42,024 nt of DNA from a virus, in IMG/VR virus record IMGVR_UViG_3300023284_000483, positions 1 to 42,024 of that record. The stretch is one strand, 5' to 3'. The notes under the pieces are model-generated. The model was not told the origin of the DNA. It ran no database searches and was given only the letters and a program-made list of their open reading frames with translations. Made by a program: the position numbers and the translations under genes. Each line of letters opens with the position of its first letter. The stretch's first letter is position 1. Positions 13,633 through 20,963 of this stretch are shown in pieces.

Positions 13633-15381
13633 ATGTCTGAGCTTTGGATGGATGTTGATGCCGCACTCTCGGAAGTGCCGGTTAATCTTGTCGCCCTCAT
13701 CGACGATACGGATTTCAAGAGCCGCGAAGAAAGCGTCGTCTTCAATCAGGCTGGGCTTGATCTGCTGTGGAATTTCACGACAACCGCCGGTGTTTTCACC
13801 CAGACAGCCGTGACGCCCACTGATACCGCTGGGGACTACGATTGGGTCAACCAGGGAAATGGCTATTATACCATAGAAATCCCAGCTTCTGGTGGAGCAT
13901 CGATCAACAACGATACGGAAGGCTTTGGGTTCTTCAGCGGTTTTGCGACCGGCGTTCTACCGTGGCGCGGGCCAGTTATAGGATTCCGTGCGGCGGCGCT
14001 GAACAACGCGCTGATAGACGGCGGCGACCTTCTGGATGTCAGCGTCACCCAATGGCTCGGGACTGCCGCGGCCAGCCCCACAACAGCGGGTGTGCCGAGT
14101 GTCTCCCTGACGGCTATCGGGCTTGACGATATTGTTTCAACTGCAGTTGGCATGGTGGAAGCTGCCAAGGCTATCTGGGACCGCGTGCTAACCGGCGCAA
14201 CACATAATATTGCAGACAGTGCAGGAAGAAGGCTCAGAGACTTACAGGAATTTGGAGTTTATGAAGGCGGCGCGATCTGGATTGATACTGTCAATGGCGC
14301 CGCCGGGACCACGGATTTCGAGAGCGGTACGGCATTTAACCCTGTCGATACCATCACCGACGCCAACACTTTGGCTGCTTCGATTGGTCTGTCGCGCTTC
14401 CATGTCATGCCTGGCTCAAGCATCACATTCGCCGCCGCCCAGACCAACCAAGTATTTGAGGGGGACAACTGGACTCTCGCCCTTGGCGGCCAATCTATCG
14501 TCGGTACTGTCATTATCGGCGCATCCGTGAGCGGTGTTGCCTCTGGCACCGGCACGACGCAGATATTCCGAAGCTGTCTCATGGGCGCAACAAGCCATGT
14601 CAAAGGCACCCACATGGTAAATTGTGGGCTTAGTGGCGCGCAAACCGCCGTCGAGGCTGGAGATTTCTTTTTTGACCTATGTCACTCTGCGGTTGCTAAT
14701 TCCGGAACGGTTACGTTTGATTTTGGAGCGGCGCTTAATTCTTCTACTCTCAACCTTCGACACCATTCAGGCGGATGGACTATCGAAAATATGGGGGCTG
14801 GAACAGGCACTTATGCCGCAACCTTTGAGGGGCATGGTCAAATAATCTGGGCAGCTTCTTGCTCCGCAACCTCAAACGCCAGCATTCGAGGTCACTGGAA
14901 GATCACAGATAATGCGAGCGGTGCTGTGACCGAGACTCTTGACGATAACTCGACAAAAATTGCGGCCATCCCCACCACGGCCATGAGGGGAACGGACAAC
15001 GCTCTATTAGCGGCGAGCATTAACCTGACTGCTGGGGTGCTTGATGAAGTTGCCGTCCTGACCGGCCACACAGTGCAGACAGGCGACAGTTTCGCGCGCA
15101 TCGGCGTTGCCGGCGCCGGACTGACGGATTTGGGCGGGATGTCCACAGCCATGAAGGCAGAGATTTACGCGGCTGCGATGCAAACCCAAATGACCGAAGG
15201 CTATGCGGCAAACGGTGTGGCGCCGACGTCAGAGGAAGCCCAATTCGCGATCCATCAAATGCTAATGCAGTTCGGAATCGTAACAACGACGTTGACCGTC
15301 AGAAAGCTTGACGACACCACAACAGCATTCGTGGTAACGCTGGACGATGGGACGTCGCCAACCGACGCCAAGAGGGTGTAA
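13633..15381 (+). CDS. Large fibre-like structural protein
   Basis: 582 residues from ATG 13633 (AGGAGC ahead; a TTG just before is unlikely). The N-terminal 125 residues (VPVNLVALIDDTDFKSREES, then DYDWVNQGNGYYTIEIPASG) resemble an Ig/beta-sandwich module that recurs in uncultured phage structural proteins. The middle (about 215-430) is Gly/Ser/Thr-rich and beta-helical. The C-terminus ends in a conserved-looking LTVRKLDDTTTAFVVTLDDG. Likely a tail fibre or appendage. Stop overlaps next start (TAATG). Confidence 0.75.
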   Translation: MSELWMDVDAALSEVPVNLVALIDDTDFKSREESVVFNQAGLDLLWNFTTTAGVFTQTAVTPTDTAGDYDWVNQGNGYYTIEIPASGGASINNDTEGFGFFSGFATGVLPWRGPVIGFRAAALNNALIDGGDLLDVSVTQWLGTAAASPTTAGVPSVSLTAIGLDDIVSTAVGMVEAAKAIWDRVLTGATHNIADSAGRRLRDLQEFGVYEGGAIWIDTVNGAAGTTDFESGTAFNPVDTITDANTLAASIGLSRFHVMPGSSITFAAAQTNQVFEGDNWTLALGGQSIVGTVIIGASVSGVASGTGTTQIFRSCLMGATSHVKGTHMVNCGLSGAQTAVEAGDFFFDLCHSAVANSGTVTFDFGAALNSSTLNLRHHSGGWTIENMGAGTGTYAATFEGHGQIIWAASCSATSNASIRGHWKITDNASGAVTETLDDNSTKIAAIPTTAMRGTDNALLAASINLTAGVLDEVAVLTGHTVQTGDSFARIGVAGAGLTDLGGMSTAMKAEIYAAAMQTQMTEGYAANGVAPTSEEAQFAIHQMLMQFGIVTTTLTVRKLDDTTTAFVVTLDDGTSPTDAKRV

Positions 15382-15587
15382 TGAGCATCGCCACCGTAGT
15401 CACGAGGGGATATGGCAGCTTCGGTACTATTCCATTTGTGGTGACGAGAGGGTATAGCATAGGCGTTTTTGTTGAGATCGAAGTGCCGCACAGTCGGATA
15501 TTGTTCAGACCGGCAGAAGACAGGCTATTATCACGGCCAGGTGAAGACAGGACGCTGTACAGGCCACGAGAAGGCAGGAGCAAATAA
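15381..15587 (+). CDS. Small repeat protein of fibre cassette, 68 aa
   Basis: Begins MSIATVVTRGYGSFGTIPFV with VVTRGY repeated twice. Its C-terminus has a three-fold 9-residue repeat, LFRPAEDR / LSRPGEDR / LYRPREGR. TAATG overlaps at both ends tie it to the fibre genes. Probably a virion-associated small protein; function unknown. Confidence 0.65.
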   Translation: MSIATVVTRGYGSFGTIPFVVTRGYSIGVFVEIEVPHSRILFRPAEDRLLSRPGEDRTLYRPREGRSK

Positions 15588-15919
15588 TGGTCCAAGCCAC
15601 AAAATGGTTTTATGACACGGATGGCGTCTGGGCTTATTGGAAAGACCCAGACACCACCAAGACCTACAAGGACGATCTCGCGCGCTATCTTGGGAAGGAC
15701 TCCGCCGGCGCGCAGATAACGATTTCGACAGTGGTGTGGACAGCCAACGGGGTGACGATCGTCTCGAACTCGAACACAACGACAATCTTGACGGTTCAGG
15801 TGACGAAGACTGGAGAAGCCTACGCAACGGTGACGGACAGCGAGGGCGATATCCACCAGATACCTTACCGTTGGAAGAACAAGGACCGCGGCAACATTAA
15901 CCAAAGCGGGTACGGATAG
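15587..15919 (+). CDS. Structural protein, 110 aa (fibre cassette)
   Basis: Likely an all-beta protein: WFYDTDGVWAYWKDPDTTKT, then ITISTVVWTANGVTIVSN and ILTVQVTKTGEAYATVTDS, a pattern of an Ig-like fold. Such proteins accompany fibre genes in phages. Last gene of the cassette; its stop lies five bases from the stop of a convergent minus-strand gene, with no terminator between. Confidence 0.65.
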   Translation: MVQATKWFYDTDGVWAYWKDPDTTKTYKDDLARYLGKDSAGAQITISTVVWTANGVTIVSNSNTTTILTVQVTKTGEAYATVTDSEGDIHQIPYRWKNKDRGNINQSGYG

Positions 15920-15924
15920 GGATA

Positions 15925-16101
15925 TCAGCCGCTGGGAATGTCCGGCCACTCTGCGGCGGAAAGCATCAGATTAATGATTGCCGACCGATTCGGATATGCG
16001 CTCAACTTGGTATAATTAACCTCAGAAAGCCGAAACGAAACTTTGTGCGTCGGGTGCTTGGATCTCGGACGCCCTACCGCGCGGGGCTGGGGGTCGGCCA
16101 T
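15925..16101 (-). CDS. Ribbon-helix-helix-like regulator, 58 aa
   Basis: The ATG at 16101 has AAGGGA ahead. A basic leader (RAVGRPRSKHPTHK) is followed by a strand (KVSFRLSEVNY) and two helices (TKLSAYPNRSAIINLMLS), the layout of a ribbon-helix-helix DNA-binding domain. Last gene of the minus-strand cassette, which it may regulate. A longer start at 16152 would overlap the methyltransferase gene. Confidence 0.65.
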   Translation of the reverse strand: MADPQPRAVGRPRSKHPTHKVSFRLSEVNYTKLSAYPNRSAIINLMLSAAEWPDIPSG

Positions 16102-16118
16102 GATATATTCCCTTTCAG

Positions 16119-16712
16119 TTAATCGTGAGAGATTCGGATTATTTTTGTCCACACCTTGGCGCTTGCAAAAATGTCGTTGGGTAATTCCTCCAACACAAGG
16201 CCACGCTTGAACGTGATAGGCACCAGCGCCACCAACACACCGCCAAGGCGCAGCAACCGCTCGGCGGCGTCGACGTGCTGACGTGCGGCTCTAAATGGCG
16301 GGTTCATGATTACCGCGTCAAACTGCCGGGCAACAATCCCGGCAAACTCCAGAAAGCACCGTTGGTGCAACGCCAAGCGCGGGAATCTTTCGCGCAGGAC
16401 TTCGCACAAGGTCGTGTGCTGCTCTATCGCGTCAATCATCGGCAATGGCGTCCCGGTGTCTCTCAAGGCTTGGATTAGGCTACCAGTGCCTGCGCTAGGC
16501 TCGAGCACGTCCTGGCCGGGCTCATATTCCAGATATTGAGCCATCCGCAGAGCCACAGAGGACGGCGTGACGTGGCATTCTGTCGCCTTATCAACTACCA
16601 CCGGTGCAGGCGGGGGCTTGCGCCCTTCGCCAACCTCGCGCGGCTGCGGGATAGCCATTCGGCGCGGCCCCGCTGGTCTTTTGTAAAGGTCAAGCACCGG
16701 CCGGGGCTTCAT
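16119..16712 (-). CDS. DNA adenine methyltransferase (second)
   Basis: 197 residues with SAM motif I VLEPSAGTGSLIQAL and catalytic VIMNPPF. A proline-rich leader precedes TECHVTPSSVALRMAQY. This is a different lineage from the enzyme at 6368: plasmid-type, usually near DUF3560 genes. No cognate nuclease is seen. Start 16712 overlaps the upstream gene by 23 bases; an in-frame ATG at 16658 would avoid this and still keep both motifs. Confidence 0.82.
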   Translation of the reverse strand: MKPRPVLDLYKRPAGPRRMAIPQPREVGEGRKPPPAPVVVDKATECHVTPSSVALRMAQYLEYEPGQDVLEPSAGTGSLIQALRDTGTPLPMIDAIEQHTTLCEVLRERFPRLALHQRCFLEFAGIVARQFDAVIMNPPFRAARQHVDAAERLLRLGGVLVALVPITFKRGLVLEELPNDIFASAKVWTKIIRISHD

Positions 16713-18027
16713 GTGTCTTGGAGTCTGTCAAAAAGACAGCAACCCAGCCGCGTTGATATGCTGGCCCGTCATGGTTTGGGTCAAGGCAGATTTTGAACCG
16801 GAACCGCTCGCAAGCAGACATGAACACGCCCCGATGCTCGCTGTAAATCGCGGAATAGTCGGCCTTGGTCATTTTGATCTGCATACAATCGGTAAGGGTG
16901 CCAAACCTGTTAGCCTGTAGCGATGACGTGCGGAAGTTAAGAATTGGCGCGGCCTTCGCTTTGGGCGCTGGTACTTCATAGCCAACAGATTGCATGAGGT
17001 CTGCCCATTGGTCGGCGGTTAAAGAAAGTTCCTTGCCGTCGCCAATATGAACGGGCAGGGAAAGCGGAGATTTAATCACCCAAGCGTCACCGTTTTTTGT
17101 GGCCTTTGGCTTGTCGGCGCCATGGGTGCGGGTGAAAACCTGAATAATGGCGGCCGTTATATCGCCGTCAAAGCGCGCTGTTGCGCCTTGCTCTGCGTAT
17201 TCATAGGCCAGACGGTTAAGAATGTGCATTATCCAGCGCGGGCGGTAGATGCTTGACAACCCGCGTTCGTGCATTGCGATTGACTGGCTTATAACTTCGT
17301 CTGTCGTCATTTTGCCCCTGTCATGGGCGTGCCAGCAACCATCGGGCGACAAGCTGCCTTGATGCGGGTCACAAAGCCCGGAATAATGCGCGGTTGCCTT
17401 CTGGCGGCGCTCTTGGTCAGTGTCGCCGTCGATCTTCTGCCACAGCTTCAAATACCGCTCATTGTGATTAATGCGGCGTTGCACGTCGCGCAGTTCGGCC
17501 AACAGTTTCTTGATGCGGTTTGCGCGAGTGCGGTCGCAGCCTTTGCGGTTGGCATGGTGCGCCACGCCTGCCAGCTTCCAATTGTAATGCTGGATCTTCT
17601 CGCGCTCTTTCGCCGCGTTGCGCATATTGCGGTCGATCCGGTCTGCGTCTTTCCGGGCTTTGCGCTCTGAATGATGACCAACCAGGATAGGCTGACCGCC
17701 TGCGAATCGCTCGGCGATGTTGTCGGCGGCTGCGCTGTATCCATCGGCGCGCTTCTCGGCGCTGTCCTGCATCGTCTGGATACGCTCAATTTTAGCCTCG
17801 GCGCGGCTGACCATTGTGGATTGCTCGGGCTCAAGTTCGCCGGCCATTTCAATGCAAAAATCCTCGCGGCGCGGGGTCCAGCGTCCAGCGACAAATAATT
17901 CCTGCCTGGGCGCCCAATGAAAGCCAAGCGCCTTAAAGCGCTGGTATAGTTCATCTTCGAGGCGATAAGTGGCATAAATGCGCAGCTTGTTATCTTCGGG
18001 ACTATATGTGGCTGTAAAATCGTTCAT
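16690..18027 (-). CDS. DUF3560 domain protein
   Basis: 445 residues from ATG 18027. The N-terminal part is clear DUF3560: ATYSPEDNKLRIYATYRL, FKALGFHWAPRQELFVAGRW, then ERFAGGQPILVGHHSERKAR. A long basic coiled-coil follows (about 150-210), then a separate C-terminal domain. DUF3560 proteins are common on plasmids and in phages of proteobacteria; their function is unknown. It follows two unknown genes and precedes a methyltransferase gene. Confidence 0.88.
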   Translation of the reverse strand: MNDFTATYSPEDNKLRIYATYRLEDELYQRFKALGFHWAPRQELFVAGRWTPRREDFCIEMAGELEPEQSTMVSRAEAKIERIQTMQDSAEKRADGYSAAADNIAERFAGGQPILVGHHSERKARKDADRIDRNMRNAAKEREKIQHYNWKLAGVAHHANRKGCDRTRANRIKKLLAELRDVQRRINHNERYLKLWQKIDGDTDQERRQKATAHYSGLCDPHQGSLSPDGCWHAHDRGKMTTDEVISQSIAMHERGLSSIYRPRWIMHILNRLAYEYAEQGATARFDGDITAAIIQVFTRTHGADKPKATKNGDAWVIKSPLSLPVHIGDGKELSLTADQWADLMQSVGYEVPAPKAKAAPILNFRTSSLQANRFGTLTDCMQIKMTKADYSAIYSEHRGVFMSACERFRFKICLDPNHDGPAYQRGWVAVFLTDSKTHEAPAGA

Positions 18028-18049
18028 GGTCTTTTCTTTCCTATAGGGG

Positions 18050-18448
18050 TTATTCAGCGGCAATCGCTAAAAGTTGGCGGAACTCGCCGGTTATTTCTTC
18101 GCACATTAGCGAAATCGGCGGCGTTGGGTATTCTTCGGGGTGGTAAAATGCCTTTAAGCCCATGCCTAAGCGGTTGCGATAGCCAGCCTGACAAATGCGA
18201 ACAGCGCGGCCCCAATCAAGGGGCTTTCCAGCGGGCGAATACACGGTCATTTCAACGATTTCGCCATCGGCAAATTCAGCGGTAAATACCGGGAATGGAT
18301 AGCGGCCCTTAACAGGGCGCTTGCGAGTCTTGGTTTTCCGGGGCTTGTGAAGGCTAAAGAATTGTTCTGCGATCGCTCGCCAGTCCGGGGATTCTTGTGC
18401 TTGCGCGTTGAAGTAAGCTTCAAGCGCTTTATCTTTCTGAGTGGTCAT
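18050..18448 (-). CDS. Hypothetical protein of DUF3560 cassette, 132 aa
   Basis: Begins MTTQKDKALEAYFNAQAQE, has a very basic segment (HKPRKTKTRKRPVKGRY), then likely beta strands (FPVFTAEFADGEIVEMTVYS). The middle segment AVRICQAGYRNRLG resembles the small proteins found beside plasmid DUF3560 genes. Function unknown. Ends 23 bases before the DUF3560 start. Confidence 0.65.
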   Translation of the reverse strand: MTTQKDKALEAYFNAQAQESPDWRAIAEQFFSLHKPRKTKTRKRPVKGRYPFPVFTAEFADGEIVEMTVYSPAGKPLDWGRAVRICQAGYRNRLGMGLKAFYHPEEYPTPPISLMCEEITGEFRQLLAIAAE

Positions 18449-18506
18449 GATAATATGATCCTGTTAGTGGGGCCGGCAAGCCATCCAAAGCAACCGGCCC
18501 ACAATT

Positions 18507-18887
18507 TCATGAAAAGTTAACGCGCTTTTCTTTACCAGTGGCGGCGGAAAGCCAAGCATTCATCATTTGTGCTTCATCGCCGCGCTGGTGAACCTTGACG
18601 TAGCAAACCCAATTACCAGCGAACGGGTATGGCTTGGCGCCTGGTTTGTTTTCAACTTGGGTATAATTCAGGCCAAGGCGGGTTTCGCCGTTCTCATAGT
18701 CCAGCAAATCCTTAAGGCGGGACAGAACCGCGTCGATAAACTCTTGTGAGCCCTCAATGCGGATACCGTCGGCGCCATAGGTTGAGCCCGCTTGCTTGTA
18801 AGGTATGGATTTGGGCTTAAGCGGCGGCGCGCCATCCAAATTTGCCCAATGAATTAAAGCGTCTTCTTTACGATAACGGTTAGCCAT
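18507..18887 (-). CDS. Hypothetical protein, first gene of minus cassette
   Basis: 126 residues from ATG 18887, with AAGGA ahead. Contains YRKEDALIHWANLDGAPPLK, IDAVLSRLKDLLDYENGETR and GNWVCYVKVHQRGDEAQMM, an alpha/beta mix without known family. It lies 28 bases downstream of a good minus-strand promoter. Confidence 0.65.
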   Translation of the reverse strand: MANRYRKEDALIHWANLDGAPPLKPKSIPYKQAGSTYGADGIRIEGSQEFIDAVLSRLKDLLDYENGETRLGLNYTQVENKPGAKPYPFAGNWVCYVKVHQRGDEAQMMNAWLSAATGKEKRVNFS

Positions 18888-18921
18888 AGTCTCAGTCCTT
18901 TTGCGAGTGATCGATACAATC

Positions 18922-18950
18922 AATATAATAACTGTCGGACACTAATGCAA
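18922..18950 (-). promoter_or_regulatory. Promoter of minus-strand cassette
   Basis: On the minus strand: TTGCAT (18950-18945), exactly 17-base spacer, TATATT (18927-18922). Start expected near 18915, 28 bases before the ATG at 18887. It lies inside the inverted repeat AACTGTC (18930-18936) / GACAGTT (18960-18966). Confidence 0.7.
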
Positions 18951-18952
18951 GG

Positions 18953-18985
18953 GTTCATTGACAGTTTTACCGATTATGGAATAAA
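18953..18985 (+). promoter_or_regulatory. Late promoter with SOS-box-like site
   Basis: Plus strand: TTGACA (18958-18963), 16-base spacer, AATAAA (18980-18985), start near 18992, ahead of the terminase genes. GTTC-N7-GTTT at 18953-18967 overlaps the -35 and misses the alphaproteobacterial LexA consensus (GTTC-N7-GTTC) by one base. One arm of the AACTGTC/GACAGTT inverted repeat also covers it. Confidence 0.55.
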
Positions 18986-19022
18986 CAGGCAGCAGCGGTT
19001 AATACCGGGGAACTAACGCGAT

Positions 19023-19367
19023 ATGACCAAAGAACACCAGTTCAAGAAGGGCAACGACGGCGGACCTGGCCGGCCGCTTGGTTCGCGCAACAAGCTTGGG
19101 GAAGCCTTCATCCGTGATTTGGTGAAGCACTGGGAGGAACATGGCAGGCAGGCGCTTGATGACGCGCTGAAAGCCAGCCCGGCGCAATACATGCGGGTTG
19201 TTGCCTCACTTCTCCCGAAAGACATCACAGTTAAAATGGAGGATCCCCTTGGACACCTCACAGATGGACAAATTAAAGCCCTTCTTGACGCAGCCCGAAA
19301 CCTTGAAGGCATTGCGGGAAGAGTGGGCGACTCGGAACGCCAAAGCGAGCCTGGGAGCATTCACTGA
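19023..19367 (+). CDS. terS: Small terminase subunit (DUF5681-like)
   Basis: 114 residues. The N-terminus FKKGNDGGPGRPLGSRNKLG is the DUF5681 signature (Gly-rich basic loop), typical of proteins in the small-terminase position. A helical part follows (EAFIRDLVKHWEEHGRQALD). It should recognise the packaging site and hand DNA to TerL. First gene of the late operon. Its last 119 bases overlap the TerL start region in another frame. Confidence 0.8.
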   Translation: MTKEHQFKKGNDGGPGRPLGSRNKLGEAFIRDLVKHWEEHGRQALDDALKASPAQYMRVVASLLPKDITVKMEDPLGHLTDGQIKALLDAARNLEGIAGRVGDSERQSEPGSIH

Positions 19368-20778
19368 ATACATAACGCCCCACGAACTGCCCGCCGAACA
19401 CCACAAGCTACTGATTGAGAAGCTGGAAGCCGTCGAACGCGGGGACAACAACCGCTTGATGGTCTTTATGCCGCCAGGGTCTGCGAAATCCAAGTTCTGC
19501 TCCACCATGTTTCCCGCTTGGTACATGGGCCGCAACACCAACAAAAACGTAATCACATCATCTTACTCTGGGGATTTGGCCAAGTTGTTCGGCCGCAAGG
19601 TCCGCAACATCGTTGGTTCGCCTGAATTCCGCAACGTGTTCGGCTTTGGGCTGGCGCCAGACGTCAAGGCCCGCGGCGAATGGGCGACCGAGGGAGGCGG
19701 GGAATACTTCGCTTGCGGTGTTGATGGCGCCGTCACCGGCCGGCGTGGCGATGTGGCGATTATTGACGACCCGGTGAAGGGCCACAAGGAAGCGGACAGC
19801 GCGCACATGCGGGAATTGACCTGGAACTGGTTTAAGGCTGATCTCGTCACCCGTATGCGCCCCGGCCACGCGATAATCATCATTATGACCCGCTGGAACG
19901 AAGATGACCTAGCCGGCCAAGTGCTGCCAGACGATTGGGACGGGCAAAGCGGGCCCGTGACTGGTTACGACGGCGAGACGTGGGAAGTCCTATGCCTATG
20001 TGCCCAAGCTGAGGCAAACGACCCCCTAGGGCGCGCTGTGGGCGAATGGCTGTGGCCTGAATACATGGGGCCAGTGTTCCAGATGCAAAAGAACGTGCAA
20101 AGCGCGCGTAGTTGGTCTTCGCTCTATCAGCAACACCCGACGCCGGACGATGGCATATACTTCAAGCGGGACTGGTTCCACCTCTATGACACAGCGCCGA
20201 CTAACCTCAATTTCTATGGCACGTCGGACTATGCCGTGACCGAAGACGGCGGCGACTTCACCGAACACGCCATGTGGGGCATTAACCCGGAGCAGGACAT
20301 TTACTTGGTCGACGGGTGGTATGGGCAGACGCCGGCAGACGTGTGGATCGACGAGCAATTGACGCTAATATCAAGGTACAAGCCAATAATGTGGCTGGGT
20401 GAAGCTGGCCAAATACGGCGCGCAACAGAGCCTTTTCTTGTGAAACGGATGCAAGAGCGTGACATTTATTGCCGAGTGGAGTATTTAGCAAGTATTGGCA
20501 ATAAGTCGGCGCGAGCGCGGGCTTTCCAGGCCAGAGCGTCACAGGGCAAGGTCTATATGCCCAACACGGAATACGGCGCAAGGTGTCTGGATCAACTGTT
20601 GAGGTTTGAGGCTGGTGGGAAACTCGATGATTTTGTTGATGCCGCAGGGCTTGTTGGGCGTGGGCTGGACGATCTCTTTGGGGCGATGGCTCCGAAGCCT
20701 GATAAGCCGAAGATGGACGAATGGGACAAAGCCTTTGCCGAGCAGGATAGTTACGGGGAAAGCTGGAAAACGGCATGA
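19249..20778 (+). CDS. terL: Large terminase subunit
   Basis: 509 residues. ATPase: Walker A MPPGSAKSK (about 74-82), Walker B DVAIIDDP, coupling-like IIIMTRWNEDDLAG. Nuclease: GTSDYAVTEDGGDFT and DDFVDAAGLVGRGLDD supply the acidic residues of the RNase H-like domain. Start: TTG at 19249 sits six bases after GGAGG; the ATG at 19264 has no ribosome site. Cuts and packages DNA into the prohead. Overlaps the next gene by 4 bases. Confidence 0.95.
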   Translation: MDTSQMDKLKPFLTQPETLKALREEWATRNAKASLGAFTEYITPHELPAEHHKLLIEKLEAVERGDNNRLMVFMPPGSAKSKFCSTMFPAWYMGRNTNKNVITSSYSGDLAKLFGRKVRNIVGSPEFRNVFGFGLAPDVKARGEWATEGGGEYFACGVDGAVTGRRGDVAIIDDPVKGHKEADSAHMRELTWNWFKADLVTRMRPGHAIIIIMTRWNEDDLAGQVLPDDWDGQSGPVTGYDGETWEVLCLCAQAEANDPLGRAVGEWLWPEYMGPVFQMQKNVQSARSWSSLYQQHPTPDDGIYFKRDWFHLYDTAPTNLNFYGTSDYAVTEDGGDFTEHAMWGINPEQDIYLVDGWYGQTPADVWIDEQLTLISRYKPIMWLGEAGQIRRATEPFLVKRMQERDIYCRVEYLASIGNKSARARAFQARASQGKVYMPNTEYGARCLDQLLRFEAGGKLDDFVDAAGLVGRGLDDLFGAMAPKPDKPKMDEWDKAFAEQDSYGESWKTA

Positions 20779-20963
20779 TCACTGATAATCAACACTTCGG
20801 ACGCTTCATGCCAATGCTAACGCCCGAGCAGCAGGACGCGCGCAACAGGCTCTTCTGCCGACACCTTGATAAAGTGCTGGTTGCAAAACCTCGGAATAAA
20901 ATTGTTAAATATGCCCAAATCCCTAGGGATTCTAGCACCAACAGGTTGAGTGATGCCTCATAA
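20775..20963 (+). CDS. Small protein between terL and portal, 62 aa
   Basis: ATGA overlap with terL and an 11-base overlap with the portal gene. Contains MLTPEQQDARNRLFCRHLDK then basic VAKPRNKIVKYAQIP. No family is recognised. Coupled position supports translation. Confidence 0.5.
   Translation: MITDNQHFGRFMPMLTPEQQDARNRLFCRHLDKVLVAKPRNKIVKYAQIPRDSSTNRLSDAS

Noticed and set aside
15299-15949. Minus-strand frame of 216 codons near the strand switch
   Set aside because: Covers coupled plus-strand fibre genes; random composition and no ribosome site.
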